Shown in pieces: positions 30,974 through 41,332 of a stretch of DNA of 64,000 bases. Position numbers and translations under genes: made by a program. Positions within the stretch are counted from its first letter, which is position 1. Each line of letters opens with the position of its first letter. The notes beneath the pieces were generated by a model that was given only the letters and a program-made list of their open reading frames with translations, was not told the DNA's origin and made no database searches. The DNA comes from a bacterium (GTDB lineage: Bacteria > Bacillota > Bacilli > Lactobacillales > Streptococcaceae). Location: positions 35,602-99,601 of the forward strand of contig CAJNCA010000006.1 of assembly GCA_905221145.1 (NCBI GenBank), in the 5' to 3' direction.

Positions 30974-32428
30974 ATGCAAAATCAAACACTCATGCAATAC
31001 TTTGAATGGTATCTGCCCCACGACGGTCAGCACTGGACGCATCTAGCTGAAGATGCTCCACACCTAGCTGATCTGGGAATTAGTCACGTCTGGATGCCAC
31101 CAGCTTTTAAAGCTACCAATGAAAAAGACGTAGGCTATGGAGTCTATGACCTATTTGACCTTGGAGAGTTTAACCAGAAAGGGACTGTCCGCACCAAGTA
31201 TGGTTTCAAAGAAGACTATCTTCAAGCCATTCAAGCCCTAAAAGCACAGGGAATTCAACCAATGGCCGATGTGGTTCTCAACCACAAGGCTGCTGCCGAT
31301 CACATGGAAGCCTTTCAGGTCATCGAAGTTGATCCTGTAGACCGTACAGTGGAACTTGGAGAACCCTTCACTATCAATGGATGGACTAGCTTTACCTTCG
31401 ATGGTCGCCAAGATACCTACAATGACTTCCACTGGCACTGGTACCACTTCACCGGTACAGACTATGATGCCAAACGTCGTAAATCTGGGATTTATCTCAT
31501 TCAAGGAGACAACAAGGGTTGGGCCAACGAGGAATTGGTCGATAATGAAAATGGTAACTATGACTACCTCATGTATGCCGACCTAGACTTTAAACATCCT
31601 GAAGTCATCCAAAATATCTATGACTGGGCTGAGTGGTTCATGGAAACGACTGGTGTCGCTGGTTTCCGCTTGGATGCCGTTAAGCATATTGACTCTTTCT
31701 TCATGCGCAATTTCATCCGTGATATGAAGGAAAAATACGGTGATGATTTCTATGTTTTTGGGGAATTTTGGAATCCCGACAAGGAAGCTAACCTAGACTA
31801 TCTTGAAAAAACGGAAGAACGCTTTGACCTTGTCGATGTTCGTCTTCACCAGAATCTCTTTGATGCTAGCCGAGCTGGTTCTAACTACGACCTTCGTGGC
31901 ATTTTCACGGATAGCTTAGTTGAACTCAAGCCCGACAAGGCTGTAACCTTTGTCGACAACCACGATACCCAACGAGGACAAGCCCTTGAATCAACTGTTG
32001 AAGAATGGTTCAAGCCAGCAGCCTATGCCCTCATTCTATTACGTCAAAATGGACTGCCATGTGTCTTTTACGGAGACTACTATGGGATTTCAGGAAAATA
32101 CGCTCAACAAGATTTCAAAGAAGTCCTTGACCGCCTCCTAGCCATCCGAAAAGATTTGGCCTATGGAGAACAAACAGACTACTTTGATGACGCAAACTGT
32201 ATCGGTTGGGTACGTTCAGGTGCTGAAAATCAATCCCCAATCGCAGTCTTGATTTCAAATGACCAAGAAAACAGCAAGTCAATGTTTGTCGGCCAAGAAT
32301 GGGCTAACCAAACCTTTGTAGACTTACTTAGCAACCACCAAGATCAAGTTACAATTGATGAAGAAGGTTATGGACAATTCCCAGTCTCAGAAAGATCTGT
32401 AAGTGTTTGGGCAGCCAATACAATCTAA
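30974..32428 (+). CDS. Cytoplasmic alpha-amylase (GH13)
   Basis: The 484-residue protein lacks a signal peptide and starts MQNQTLMQYFEWYLPHDG. The GH13 conserved regions are present: DVVLNHKA, the nucleophile aspartate in GFRLDAVKHID, the acid/base glutamate in FGEFWNP, and the transition-state aspartate in FVDNHDTQRG. It should hydrolyse internalised maltodextrins or glycogen-like glucans. The family is similar to bacterial cytoplasmic amylases such as AmyS/MalS-like enzymes. AGAGGA precedes the ATG. It is monocistronic, between its own promoter and terminator. Confidence 0.93.
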   Translation: MQNQTLMQYFEWYLPHDGQHWTHLAEDAPHLADLGISHVWMPPAFKATNEKDVGYGVYDLFDLGEFNQKGTVRTKYGFKEDYLQAIQALKAQGIQPMADVVLNHKAAADHMEAFQVIEVDPVDRTVELGEPFTINGWTSFTFDGRQDTYNDFHWHWYHFTGTDYDAKRRKSGIYLIQGDNKGWANEELVDNENGNYDYLMYADLDFKHPEVIQNIYDWAEWFMETTGVAGFRLDAVKHIDSFFMRNFIRDMKEKYGDDFYVFGEFWNPDKEANLDYLEKTEERFDLVDVRLHQNLFDASRAGSNYDLRGIFTDSLVELKPDKAVTFVDNHDTQRGQALESTVEEWFKPAAYALILLRQNGLPCVFYGDYYGISGKYAQQDFKEVLDRLLAIRKDLAYGEQTDYFDDANCIGWVRSGAENQSPIAVLISNDQENSKSMFVGQEWANQTFVDLLSNHQDQVTIDEEGYGQFPVSERSVSVWAANTI

Positions 32429-32442
32429 TATCCAATGATAAT

Positions 32443-32475
32443 TAAGCCAGGTCCAATCGGATTTGGCTTTTTTGT
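32443..32475 (+). terminator. Terminator of the amylase gene
   Basis: Arms AAGCCAGGTCC and GGATTTGGCTT (paired with two G-U) followed by a T-run lie just after the stop. Confidence 0.82.
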
Positions 32476-32479
32476 AGTC

Positions 32480-32510
32480 AAAAAAGACCTACCCAAATGG
32501 ATAGATCTTT
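32480..32510 (-). terminator. Terminator of alaS
   Basis: Minus-strand arms AAAGATCTATCC and GGTAGGTCTTTTTT lie just after the alaS stop. Confidence 0.78.
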
Positions 32511-32516
32511 GTTTGA

Positions 32517-35135
32517 TTACAATTTACCTGCTACTGCATCCAACAATTCTTGGATTTTAGCTTGGTTGCTTCCTCCTGCCATAGCCATGTCGGGTTTACC
32601 ACCACCACGTCCATCGACGATTGGTGCCAATTCTTTGACAAGGTTTCCTGCATGAAGGTCTTTTGTCTTGCTTGCTACAAGGACATTGACTTTATCACCG
32701 ATAGCAGCAACTAGAACAAGCAAATCAGAGTAGTCTTTTTGTTTCCAATTGTCCGCAAAGGTACGAAGGGCACCGGCATCTGATACAGACACTTGACTAG
32801 CAATGTAACGATGACCGTTGACTTCCTTCACATCCTTAAAGATGTCGCCTGCGGCTGCAGCTGCGGCTTTTTCTTTCAACTCAGCATTTTCTTTTTGCAG
32901 TTGACGAAGTTGTTCTTGAAGTCCTTCTACCTTGTGAGGAACTTCTTTAAGTTGAGGTGCTTTCAGGGTTGCCGCAACAGCTTTAAGAGCGTCTTCTTGT
33001 TCACGGTAGGCTTCAAAGGCTTCCTTACCAGTCACTGCCAAGATACGGCGAGTTCCTGATCCGATACCTTCTTCTTTGACAATCTTGAAGAGACCAATTT
33101 CAGAAGTATTACCAACGTGGGTACCACCACAAAGCTCGATAGAGTAGTCACCGATAGTAACAACACGGACTTCCTTACCATATTTCTCACCAAAGAGGGC
33201 CATAGCTCCCATTTCTTTAGCAGTGTCAATATCTGTTTCAACTGTCTTCACTTCAAGAGCTTCCCAGATTTTCTCGTTGACTTGCTGTTCAATCGCACGC
33301 AATTCTTCAGCAGTTACTGCTTGGAAGTGGGTAAAGTCAAAACGAAGGAACTCAACTTCGTTAAGAGATCCTGCTTGTGTCGCATGGTTTCCAAGGATAT
33401 TGTGAAGGGCAGCGTGAAGCAAGTGAGTCGCAGTGTGGTTTTTCATGACACGGTGACGACGATTTGTATCAATTGCTAAGGTATATTCTTGGTTCAAGGC
33501 AAGCGGTGCAAGGACTTCAACAGTGTGAAGAGCTTGTCCGTTTGGTGCTTTTTGAACATTTGTCACAGTAGCCACGACCTTACCTGACTCGTCCAAGATT
33601 TGTCCATGGTCAGCCACCTGTCCACCCATCTCAGCGTAAAATGGAGTTTCCGCAAAGATAAGAGAGGCAGTTCCTTCAGATACAGCTTCTACTTCTGCAT
33701 TGTCAGCCACGATAGCTACCAATTTAGAAGACAATTGTGATGCTTCATAGTTAAAGTGGCTCTCCACTGTGATATTTTGGAGGGTTTCGTTTTGCATACC
33801 CATTGAGCCACCTTTAACAGCTGATGCACGCGCACGTTCTTGCTGTTCTTTCATGGCTGCTTCAAATCCTTCACGGTCCACAGTCATACCAGCTTCTTCA
33901 GCGATTTCTTCAGTCAGTTCAACTGGGAATCCATAAGTGTCGTAAAGTTTGAAGACATCTGAACCAGCGATGACAGATTGACCTTTTTCTTTCAAGTCTG
34001 CTACGATACCTTGGGCAAAATGTTGACCTGAGTGAAGAGTACGAGCAAATGACTCTTCTTCGCTCTTAACGATTTTTTCGATAAAGTCACGTTTTTCAAG
34101 CACTTCTGGGTAGTAACTTTCCATGATTTTTCCAACAGTTGGAACGAGTTTGTAAAGGAAAGGCTCGTTGATCCCCAATTTTTGACCGTGCATAGAAGCA
34201 CGACGGAGCAAACGACGAAGAACATAACCACGACCTTCATTTCCTGGAAGGGCACCATCACCGATGGCAAATGAAAGAGAACGGATGTGGTCAGCGATGA
34301 CCTTGAAGCTCATGTTGTCGCCATCTTGGTCATAAACCTTACCAGACAATTTCTCAACTTCACGGATAATCGGCATAAAGAGGTCAGTTTCAAAGTTTGT
34401 CTTAGCCCCTTGGATAACCGCCACCAAACGCTCCAAACCTGCGCCCGTATCAATATTTTTGTGTGGTAATTCCTTGTATTCGCTACGAGGAACAGCAGGA
34501 TCCGCGTTAAATTGTGACAAAACGATGTTCCAGATTTCGATGTAACGATCGTTTTCGATATCTTCTGCAAGAAGGCGAATACCGATATTTTCTGGGTCAA
34601 ATGCTTCTCCACGGTCAAAGAAGATTTCTGTATCTGGCCCAGAAGGTCCGGCACCGATTTCCCAGAAGTTGTCCTCAATAGGAATCAAGTGACTTGGGTC
34701 CACTCCCACTTCAATCCAGCGGTTGTAAGAATCTTTATCGTCTGGATAGTAGGTCATGTAAAGTTTCTCAGCTGGGAAATCAAACCATTCAGGACTTGTC
34801 AAAAGCTCATAAGCCCAAGTGATGGCTTCGTCACGGAAGTAATCACCGATAGAGAAGTTCCCCAACATTTCAAACATGGTATGGTGACGTGCAGTCTTCC
34901 CTACGTTTTCGATGTCGTTGGTACGGATGGCCTTTTGGGCATTGGTAATACGTGGATTTTCAGGGATAATAGTCCCATCAAAGTATTTCTTAAGGGTTGC
35001 TACCCCAGAGTTGATCCACAAAAGAGTTGGATCATTTACAGGAACCAAGCTCACTGATGGTTCTACAGAGTGACCTTTGGTCGCCCAGAAATCAAGCCAC
35101 ATTTGGCGTACTTGTGCACTAGATAGTTGTTTCAT
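32517..35135 (-). CDS. alaS: Alanyl-tRNA synthetase
   Basis: This 872-residue class II synthetase charges tRNA-Ala. It has the N-terminal catalytic domain ([18 protein letters not shown]), an editing domain with the zinc ligands HTATHLLH and CGGTHV (about residues 565-670), and the C-terminal Ala domain rich in Gly ([14 protein letters not shown]). Full length for the family. It lies 21 bases after a LURP-one family gene behind an alanine T-box leader, and is probably read through with it. Confidence 0.97.
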   Translation of the reverse strand: MKQLSSAQVRQMWLDFWATKGHSVEPSVSLVPVNDPTLLWINSGVATLKKYFDGTIIPENPRITNAQKAIRTNDIENVGKTARHHTMFEMLGNFSIGDYFRDEAITWAYELLTSPEWFDFPAEKLYMTYYPDDKDSYNRWIEVGVDPSHLIPIEDNFWEIGAGPSGPDTEIFFDRGEAFDPENIGIRLLAEDIENDRYIEIWNIVLSQFNADPAVPRSEYKELPHKNIDTGAGLERLVAVIQGAKTNFETDLFMPIIREVEKLSGKVYDQDGDNMSFKVIADHIRSLSFAIGDGALPGNEGRGYVLRRLLRRASMHGQKLGINEPFLYKLVPTVGKIMESYYPEVLEKRDFIEKIVKSEEESFARTLHSGQHFAQGIVADLKEKGQSVIAGSDVFKLYDTYGFPVELTEEIAEEAGMTVDREGFEAAMKEQQERARASAVKGGSMGMQNETLQNITVESHFNYEASQLSSKLVAIVADNAEVEAVSEGTASLIFAETPFYAEMGGQVADHGQILDESGKVVATVTNVQKAPNGQALHTVEVLAPLALNQEYTLAIDTNRRHRVMKNHTATHLLHAALHNILGNHATQAGSLNEVEFLRFDFTHFQAVTAEELRAIEQQVNEKIWEALEVKTVETDIDTAKEMGAMALFGEKYGKEVRVVTIGDYSIELCGGTHVGNTSEIGLFKIVKEEGIGSGTRRILAVTGKEAFEAYREQEDALKAVAATLKAPQLKEVPHKVEGLQEQLRQLQKENAELKEKAAAAAAGDIFKDVKEVNGHRYIASQVSVSDAGALRTFADNWKQKDYSDLLVLVAAIGDKVNVLVASKTKDLHAGNLVKELAPIVDGRGGGKPDMAMAGGSNQAKIQELLDAVAGKL

Positions 35136-35156
35136 ATTGTCTCCTTATTTACTTCT

Positions 35157-35642
35157 TTAATGTGATTGGCTTTCCAGCATTTCCACATAGTCAATGGCGA
35201 CACAGAGGGAAATGACTAGGTCTGCATAAGCGTCTTCAAGAACCGTTACAGTGTAGGTAGAAGTCAGATGGAAGAGTTCCTTCTTAATTTCCGCAATCAG
35301 CTGATCGCGATCATCCAGCAATTTGAAATCCAAATCCCAGATATTGCCCTCAATACGAAGACCTAGATTATCAAACTCATACTTATCTCGCCAAAAGGTC
35401 AACTTCTTACGAATGACAAAACTCGATCCGTCCTGAAGCTGAATCTCAAAACGAGGAAGTAGGGTCCAAATCTCTTTACTAATCTCACTGACTTGGTTAC
35501 CAAATGCATCATAGATAGTAAAGGTTTTGGGAATTTTAAAAAATGATCCCTCTACCTGATAGGCGATTTCTCCCCTGTCATCCTTGATAGCAAAGCGCTC
35601 GCCTCCAAGACGAAACTTTTGTTTGACAAGAAATGTTTTCAT
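35157..35642 (-). CDS. LURP-one/tubby-like family protein
   Basis: This 161-residue protein has repeated beta-rich strands (FRLGGERFAIKDDRGEIAYQ, IYDAFGNQV, EIQLQDGS) typical of the LURP-one-related (YxjI) family with a tubby-like beta-barrel fold. Its biochemical role is unknown. I chose ATG 35642, which has GGAGGTG six bases upstream; the longer frame would run into the T-box terminator. It stands between the T-box and alaS, so it is likely the first gene of the alanine-responsive operon. Confidence 0.75.
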   Translation of the reverse strand: MKTFLVKQKFRLGGERFAIKDDRGEIAYQVEGSFFKIPKTFTIYDAFGNQVSEISKEIWTLLPRFEIQLQDGSSFVIRKKLTFWRDKYEFDNLGLRIEGNIWDLDFKLLDDRDQLIAEIKKELFHLTSTYTVTVLEDAYADLVISLCVAIDYVEMLESQSH

Positions 35643-35654
35643 CAACACCTCCAA

Positions 35655-35836
35655 AAAATCAAAAGACAAGTTCATATCACGAAGGGCGAAAAACCGCGGT
35701 ACCACCTTCATTCAATGAACTTGTCATTCTCTTATTCTTATGCAATTGTATGATTGAGTAGCATGACTTCCTAGCTTAGATGGCTCGCAGCACCGCCATT
35801 TCTCTGGACTAAGACAACTGAAAATCAATTCTCAAC
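35655..35836 (-). promoter_or_regulatory. T-box leader, alanine-specific
   Basis: On the minus strand the leader carries the antiterminator core AGGTGGTACCGCGG (about 35708-35692) and the terminator arms ATGAACTTGTC (35725-35715 in plus orientation) and GACAAGTTCAT (35675-35665), followed by four Ts. The stem I region has the conserved GGTGCTGCGAGCC, and a candidate specifier GCU followed by A is at 35776-35774, an alanine codon. Uncharged tRNA-Ala should stabilise antitermination. Confidence 0.9.
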
Positions 35837-35842
35837 TTTCTT

Positions 35843-35871
35843 ATTATATCGTTTTTTTAAGTCTGCGTCAA
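35843..35871 (-). promoter_or_regulatory. Promoter of the T-box/alaS operon
   Basis: TTGACG (35871-35866) and TATAAT (35848-35843) are separated by 17 bases. The start of transcription is about 35836. Confidence 0.87.
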
Positions 35872-35917
35872 CTGGAAATGATCTCCATTGAATCAGACCA
35901 ATTCCCTACATCTCCGA

Positions 35918-36169
35918 TTACTTTTTCAGGATATATTTTTTCTTACTGCCATTTTTCTTTTTATCCCAACTTTTATCCCACATTTTCGAATTGCTAAAAA
36001 TAGCTACGAAAATATTCCAAAATATAAAGTTTCCTATCACCAAATATATAGACTCAGTTGTTAGGTATTTTCGATCCAAACCATCCTTTAGATAGAATAG
36101 TATATATGTTTCGTTAACAATCAAAAAGGTTGGCCAATAACTTTTTTTGAAAAAAGTAGACATTTTCAT
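35918..36169 (-). CDS. Small membrane protein, unknown function
   Basis: This 83-residue ORF has an N-terminal hydrophobic stretch (about 10-27), a second one (about 41-60) and a very basic Lys-rich tail ending KKKYILKK. The ribosome binding site (AAGCGG, ten or so bases upstream) is weak. I do not recognise it. It stands alone between the alaS promoter and the potD terminator. Confidence 0.5.
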   Translation of the reverse strand: MKMSTFFKKSYWPTFLIVNETYILFYLKDGLDRKYLTTESIYLVIGNFIFWNIFVAIFSNSKMWDKSWDKKKNGSKKKYILKK

Positions 36170-36272
36170 GATTTGTTACCGCTTTCTGTAAGCTTAAGCT
36201 TAGTATACTACTAGGCAAGAAAATAAGCAACTAGAATAGAAAAAGATATGGCTATAAAAGCTGACTTCTATT

Positions 36273-36302
36273 AAAAAACGAACCAGCTGACTGATTCGTT
36301 TT
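36273..36302 (-). terminator. Terminator of murB-potABCD
   Basis: Minus-strand arms AAAACGAATCAG and CTGGTTCGTTTT, then Ts, lie 15 bases after the potD stop. Confidence 0.82.
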
Positions 36303-36316
36303 CATCCGTTTAGCTC

Positions 36317-37387
36317 CTACTTCCGATACATTTTAAACTGTAGGAAGAGATCGCTATATTTTCCTGTCCATTTATGGTCAAATTTCTCATAAACTTCTAG
36401 GTGTTTCATGGTTTCAGCATCAGGATAGAAGGCTTTATCTTCTTTTTTCTCCTCTGGGAGCAGTTCCTTAGCTGGTAGATTTGGTGTTGAATAGCCGACA
36501 TACTCTGCATTTTTGAGAGCATTTTCGGGTTTCAACATAAAGTTGATAAATGCATAGGCTGCGTCCTGGTTTTTGACTGTTTTGGGAATGACCATATTGT
36601 CAAACCAAAGGTTGCTGGCCTCTGTCGGTACCACATAGCGTAGATTTTCATTTTTTTCTAGCATTTGGCTGGCTTCACCAGAGAAGGTCACACCGATAGC
36701 AGCGTTGTTCTGAATCATGTAGCCCTTCATCTCGTCGGCAACGATGGCCTTGATATTTGGAGTCAATTTGTAGAGTTTGTCTACTGTCTCTTCCAACTGC
36801 TGTGGATCCTTTGAGTTGAGGCTGTAACCAAGCGAGTTAAGCCCGAGTCCCAATACCTCACGCGCCCCATCAAAGAGCATGATAGAGTTCTTATACTCTG
36901 GTTTCCAAAGGTCATCCCAATGCTCAGGCACCTCATCTACCATGGTTTCATTGTAGATAATTCCCAAGGTACCCCAGAAGTAAGGGATGGAGAATTTATT
37001 ACCTGGGTCAAAGGACTGGTTGAGAAACTCAGGTCCGATATTTTCAAGACCTTCAAGTTTTGAATAATCAAGCGGTACCAAGAGGTCTTCGTCCTTCATC
37101 TTGTTGATCATGTATTCACTTGGGATGGCAATATCGTAGGTCGTTCCACCCTGCTTGATCTTGGTATACATGGCTTCATTGGAGTCAAAAGTCTCATACT
37201 GGACTTGAATTCCTGTTTCTTCAGTGAATTGTTCCAAGAGTTCTGGATCGATATAGTCACCCCAGTTGTAAATGACCAGTTTTTGACTGTCTCGGCTATT
37301 GATTTTACTGTCTAGATGAGTCGCAATTCCCCACAAGACCAGGATAATCGCAGCAATTCCTGCTAAAAATGAATAGAGTTTTTTCAT
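36317..37387 (-). CDS. potD: Spermidine/putrescine-binding protein
   Basis: The 356-residue periplasmic-type binding protein has the PotD/PotF family motifs VIYNWGDYIDPELLE and YDIAIPSEYMINKM. It captures polyamines for the PotABC importer. It begins with a hydrophobic segment (about 5-24) but shows no lipobox cysteine, so it is probably anchored by an uncleaved helix or released. It overlaps potC by ATGA and has GAAGGAGG upstream. Confidence 0.94.
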   Translation of the reverse strand: MKKLYSFLAGIAAIILVLWGIATHLDSKINSRDSQKLVIYNWGDYIDPELLEQFTEETGIQVQYETFDSNEAMYTKIKQGGTTYDIAIPSEYMINKMKDEDLLVPLDYSKLEGLENIGPEFLNQSFDPGNKFSIPYFWGTLGIIYNETMVDEVPEHWDDLWKPEYKNSIMLFDGAREVLGLGLNSLGYSLNSKDPQQLEETVDKLYKLTPNIKAIVADEMKGYMIQNNAAIGVTFSGEASQMLEKNENLRYVVPTEASNLWFDNMVIPKTVKNQDAAYAFINFMLKPENALKNAEYVGYSTPNLPAKELLPEEKKEDKAFYPDAETMKHLEVYEKFDHKWTGKYSDLFLQFKMYRK

Positions 37388-38157
37388 GCTTGCTCCTCCT
37401 TCTCACGTGAGATAAAGTAATATCCAACAACCAGGATAATACTAAAGAGAAAGACAAGGGCAGACAGGGCATTGATTTCTAGCGAAATCCCCTTACGAGC
37501 ACGAGAGTAAATCTCGACTGACAGGGTTGAAAAGCCATTTCCCGTTACGAAGAAGGTCACAGCAAAGTCATCTAACGAATAGGTGAAGGCCATGAAATAA
37601 CCTGCAATGATAGACGGAGTCAGGTAAGGAAGCATGATTTCCTTGAACATCTGAAATTGACTGGCACCAAGGTCATAGGCCGCATGAATCATGTCACCGT
37701 TCATTTCCTTGAGTCGAGGCAAGACCATCAAGACCACGATAGGAATCGAGAAAGCCACGTGACTAGATAGAACAGTCAAAAAGCCAAGTGAAAACTTGAG
37801 TTGGGTAAAGAGAATCAAGAAGCTGGCACCAATCATAACATCAGGCGCAACCATGAGGATATTATTGAGTGAAAGAAAGGCTTCTTGGTATTTCTTACGA
37901 GACTGGTAAATATAAATGGCACCAAAAGTCCCGATAATGGTCGCAATCAAGGCAGATAGAAAGGCCAAGAAAAAGGTCTGAGTCACAATCAACATGAGGC
38001 GACCATCGCCAAACATGGTTTTAAAATGACTCAAGCTAAAGCCTGTAAAGCTATTCATGTCGTTGCCTGCGTTAAAGGCGTAGCCAATCAGGTAAAAAAT
38101 CGGCAGGTAGAGGACAAGAAACACCAGTCCCAGATAAAGGTTAGCAAATTTTTTCAT
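37384..38157 (-). CDS. potC: Spermidine/putrescine ABC transporter permease PotC
   Basis: This 257-residue permease has about six helices and the EAA loop (AAYDLGASQFQMFKEIMLP, about residue 170). I chose the ATG at 38157 ([10 protein letters not shown]), with AAGGAGAG upstream; it overlaps the potB stop by four bases. Confidence 0.94.
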   Translation of the reverse strand: MKKFANLYLGLVFLVLYLPIFYLIGYAFNAGNDMNSFTGFSLSHFKTMFGDGRLMLIVTQTFFLAFLSALIATIIGTFGAIYIYQSRKKYQEAFLSLNNILMVAPDVMIGASFLILFTQLKFSLGFLTVLSSHVAFSIPIVVLMVLPRLKEMNGDMIHAAYDLGASQFQMFKEIMLPYLTPSIIAGYFMAFTYSLDDFAVTFFVTGNGFSTLSVEIYSRARKGISLEINALSALVFLFSIILVVGYYFISREKEEQA

Positions 38158-38960
38158 CGTTCTCTCCTTTCCTTGGTCACCCACATGGTGATGAACATGG
38201 TCAAGATGAGAATTACACCGATGGTTGAACCCATACCGTAGTTGTCATTGGTTAGGAAATTCTGTTCAATAGCCGTTCCCAGCGTAATAACACGGTTCCC
38301 GCCAATCAAACGGGTCAGCATGAAGAGACTCAAGCTGGGGATAAAAACGGATTGAACCCCACTTCGCACGCCGTTCATAGACAGAGGAAAGATGACATGA
38401 CGGAAAGTCTCCCACTTGGTCGCACCTAGGTCATAGCTGGCATTGATGAGATTGTTATCCATATCATCCAAGACATTAAAAATCGGCAAAATCATAAAGG
38501 GAAGCTCGATGTAGCTTGCGACAAAGATAAAGGAGAAATCGGTAAAGAGCAACTGCTGCGAACCGATTCCGATAAATTCCAAAAATTGGTTAATAGAGCC
38601 ATTTTGGCCAAAAATCCCAATAAAGGCATAGGCCTTAAGGAGCAAATTGATCCAGGTTGGCAGAATAATCAGCATGAGCCAGAGTTGACGGTGTTTGAGA
38701 CGGGTCAAAAAGAGGGCTGTCGGATAGCTGATAAGCAAGGTCACAAAGGTCACAATCCCTGCATAAAGTACTGAGTTGAAACTCATTTTGAGATAGGTCA
38801 AGTTTTGTGACGCAAAGTAGGATTTGTAATTTTCTAAACTGAACTGGCCTTCAATGTTGAAAAAGGATTGACCGAAAATCAAGACCAAGGGTGCCAATAC
38901 AAAGAGGGCAATCCAAAGCATGTAGGGCACTACAAAGAGTTTAGAGCTTGTTTTCTTCAT
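38154..38960 (-). CDS. potB: Spermidine/putrescine ABC transporter permease PotB
   Basis: This 268-residue permease has about six helices and an EAA loop ([19 protein letters not shown], about residue 182). The ATG at 38960 (MKKTSSKLF) has GGAGGAAAG just upstream. It overlaps potA by 20 bases. Confidence 0.94.
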   Translation of the reverse strand: MKKTSSKLFVVPYMLWIALFVLAPLVLIFGQSFFNIEGQFSLENYKSYFASQNLTYLKMSFNSVLYAGIVTFVTLLISYPTALFLTRLKHRQLWLMLIILPTWINLLLKAYAFIGIFGQNGSINQFLEFIGIGSQQLLFTDFSFIFVASYIELPFMILPIFNVLDDMDNNLINASYDLGATKWETFRHVIFPLSMNGVRSGVQSVFIPSLSLFMLTRLIGGNRVITLGTAIEQNFLTNDNYGMGSTIGVILILTMFITMWVTKERRER

Positions 38961-40098
38961 CTCTTTCCTCCTCGATTGCATTGATCAGACCTGCTTCTTG
39001 CTCTTCGATTTCCACGTACTCTTCGATACGAGCATCGAACTCTTCTTCGGTTTCGTTTAGACGCATGATGTGGATGTCTTCTGGTTCAAAGTCTAGACCG
39101 ATTTCCTCACCCACGATGGCCTTACGAGTTGAGTGGATCATCCATTCATTTCCGAGTTCGTCATAGGCGATAATTTCATAGTGAACCCCACGGAAGAGCT
39201 GGGTATCGACCTTAACTTGGAGCTTGCCTTCTTCAGGAAGGGTAATGCGCAAATCCTCTGGACGAATGACAACCTCAACAGGCTCATTTGGCTTCATCCC
39301 CCCATCAACTGCTTCAAAGCGTTTGCCGTTAAACTCAACCAAGTAGTCCTCAATCATGGTTCCTGGCAAGATATTTGACTCACCGATAAAGGTGGCAACA
39401 AAGTGGTTAATCGGCTCATCGTAGATATCCACAGGTGTTCCTGATTGGACAATCTCGCCATCGTTCATAACGAAAATCCAGTCACTCATGGCAAGGGCTT
39501 CTTCCTGATCGTGGGTGACAAAGACGAAGGTAATGCCCAATCGTTGTTGCAGTTCACGCAGTTCGTACTGCATATCTGTTCTTAATTTCAAGTCCAGCGC
39601 TGACAGAGGCTCGTCCAACAAAACCACACGGGGTTGGTTGATGATGGCACGGGCAATGGCTACACGCTGACGTTGTCCTCCAGAGAGTTTACGGATGGAA
39701 CGTTTTTCATAACCTTCCAACTGAACCATCTTAAGAACTTCTGCTACACGCTGCTCGATTTCTTTCTTGTCAATTTTACGCAAGCGGAGCGGAAAGGCAA
39801 CATTTTCAAACACATTCATATGTGGAAACAAGGCATAGGATTGGAAGACCGTATGGACATCTCGCTTGTTGGTTGGGATATCATTGATACGGACACCGTC
39901 CAGCAAAATATCTCCTGTCGTCGCATCCAGTAAACCTGCAATGATGTTAAGGATAGTTGATTTCCCTGAACCAGATGCGCCTAGAAGGGTGTAAAATTTT
40001 CCTTCTTCCAACTCAAAGTTGATGTCTTTGAGAACCTTGGTGTTGCTGTCTTCAAAAACTTTAGAGACGTTTTTGAATTCGATAATTGGTTTTTTCAA
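38941..40098 (-). CDS. potA: Spermidine/putrescine ABC transporter ATPase PotA
   Basis: The 385-residue ATPase has Walker [10 protein letters not shown], signature [14 protein letters not shown], Walker [13 protein letters not shown] and H-loop VTHDQ, with a C-terminal TOBE domain (about 280-350) and an acidic Glu-rich tail. The start codon is TTG at 40098 (MKKPIIEF) with AAGGA 11 bases upstream; the nearer ATG is out of frame. It follows murB after an unusual 160-base leader. Confidence 0.93.
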   Translation of the reverse strand: MKKPIIEFKNVSKVFEDSNTKVLKDINFELEEGKFYTLLGASGSGKSTILNIIAGLLDATTGDILLDGVRINDIPTNKRDVHTVFQSYALFPHMNVFENVAFPLRLRKIDKKEIEQRVAEVLKMVQLEGYEKRSIRKLSGGQRQRVAIARAIINQPRVVLLDEPLSALDLKLRTDMQYELRELQQRLGITFVFVTHDQEEALAMSDWIFVMNDGEIVQSGTPVDIYDEPINHFVATFIGESNILPGTMIEDYLVEFNGKRFEAVDGGMKPNEPVEVVIRPEDLRITLPEEGKLQVKVDTQLFRGVHYEIIAYDELGNEWMIHSTRKAIVGEEIGLDFEPEDIHIMRLNETEEEFDARIEEYVEIEEQEAGLINAIEEERDEENKL

Positions 40099-40257
40099 TT
40101 GGCATAAATTCCTTCTTTTTCATAGATTAACAGATCAGGGCTCTGTCAGGCCGCCACTACCTCTTGCAGGGTGTAAAACCACCTGCATACATCTTCGCTA
40201 ACGATAGGCTTTCACCCCCTTTCCATGACATAGCAGCAGCTTTTCAACTACAGCTTC
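40099..40257 (-). promoter_or_regulatory. Unusual structured leader between murB and potA
   Basis: This 159-base stretch is richer in G and C than typical intergenic DNA here and contains several pairings: GCAGGTG with CACCCTGC (a hairpin), CAGA/TCTG around CAGAGCCCTGATCTG, and AGGGGGTG that could compete for CACCCT. A possible 11-codon upstream ORF lies at 40192-40157. No T-tract is present, so a simple terminator is unlikely. Function is inferred only. Confidence 0.45.
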
Positions 40258-41163
40258 CTACTTGCTTTCACCCAAGATACGGACTTCTCTCTCAAGTGTA
40301 ACACCTGAGTGCTCCTTAACTTTTTCAATCACAGACTCAATCAAGTCCTCGTAGTCTTTGGCCGTTCCGTCTGCGACATTGATCATAAATCCTGCATGCT
40401 TTTCAGACACTTCTACACCACCGATACGATAGCCTTTCAAGCCAGCTTCTGAAATTAATTGACCTGCAAAATGCCCTACTGGACGTTTAAAGACCGAACC
40501 ACAAGATGGGTATTCTAAAGGTTGTTTAAGTTCACGTAGATGTGTCAAGCGTTCCATTTCTTGCTTGATGACCTGATGGGTTCCTGGAGCTAGGGCAAAT
40601 TTAGCTGACAAGACAACTGCACCAGACTCCTGAATAGCTGAATGGCGGTAACCAAAAGCCAAGTCCTTGGCAGAAAGAGTTTCGATTTCTCCATCCTTGG
40701 TCAAGACCTTACAAGACAGCAAGATGTGGGCAATCTCGCCACCATAGGCACCCGCATTCATAAAGACAGCACCACCGACACTTCCAGGAATGCCACAAGC
40801 AAACTCAAAGCCAGTCAAACTATGACGAAGGGCGATACGAGTTGTCTCAATCAAATTAGCTCCTGCTTCTGCTTCAATGGTATAACCATCAACGGAAACG
40901 TTATTGAGCTTATCACACAAGATGACAAATCCACGAATTCCACCATCACGAACGATGATATTGCTGGCATTCCCAAGAACCATCCAAGGGATATTTTCTT
41001 GATTGGCAAATTTCACAACGCGCGCCAACTCAAAACGATTTCGTGGAAAGACCAGATAATCAGCCTCTCCACCTACTTTTGTATAACTATAGCTATGCAA
41101 GGGTTCCTTAAAACGGATATCAATCCCTTCTAAGATTTCAAGCATTTTTTCTCTTACAGACAT
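40258..41163 (-). CDS. murB: UDP-N-acetylenolpyruvoylglucosamine reductase
   Basis: The 301-residue FAD enzyme reduces UDP-GlcNAc-enolpyruvate to UDP-MurNAc in peptidoglycan synthesis. Motifs are [18 protein letters not shown] (about residue 65), [20 protein letters not shown] (about 120), YRHSAIQE and the C-terminal SCGSVFKRP with catalytic serine. The start is an ATG with GGAAGAG upstream. It has its own promoter and probably also feeds transcription into potABCD. Confidence 0.96.
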   Translation of the reverse strand: MSVREKMLEILEGIDIRFKEPLHSYSYTKVGGEADYLVFPRNRFELARVVKFANQENIPWMVLGNASNIIVRDGGIRGFVILCDKLNNVSVDGYTIEAEAGANLIETTRIALRHSLTGFEFACGIPGSVGGAVFMNAGAYGGEIAHILLSCKVLTKDGEIETLSAKDLAFGYRHSAIQESGAVVLSAKFALAPGTHQVIKQEMERLTHLRELKQPLEYPSCGSVFKRPVGHFAGQLISEAGLKGYRIGGVEVSEKHAGFMINVADGTAKDYEDLIESVIEKVKEHSGVTLEREVRILGESK

Positions 41164-41192
41164 GTCACTCTTCCTTTTTCAAAATTCATTCC

Positions 41193-41221
41193 ATTATACC
41201 ATTTTTAAGACCATTTGACGA
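41193..41221 (-). promoter_or_regulatory. Promoter of murB(-potABCD)
   Basis: TCGTCA (41221-41216) and TATAAT (41198-41193) with 17-base spacing; TGG before the -10 makes it an extended -10 promoter. Confidence 0.75.
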
Positions 41222-41304
41222 CCTGAAACTTCCTATTATTAGTAGTAATCTTATTTTTTGAATGAGGACGTAAACGTGAATGAACAATCATAGAAAAACA
41301 CCCC

Positions 41305-41332
41305 AAAAGTTAGATCTGTGATATCTAACTTT
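41305..41332 (-). terminator. Hairpin after the AraC-family gene
   Basis: AAAGTTAGAT and ATCTAACTTT are perfect reverse complements around seven bases. On the minus strand it is followed by TTGGGGTGTTTTTC, so it may terminate the AraC gene. The AAAGTTAG/CTAACTTTTGGGGTG pattern also resembles the terminal parts of some streptococcal insertion sequences, so a decayed IS end is possible. Confidence 0.55.
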
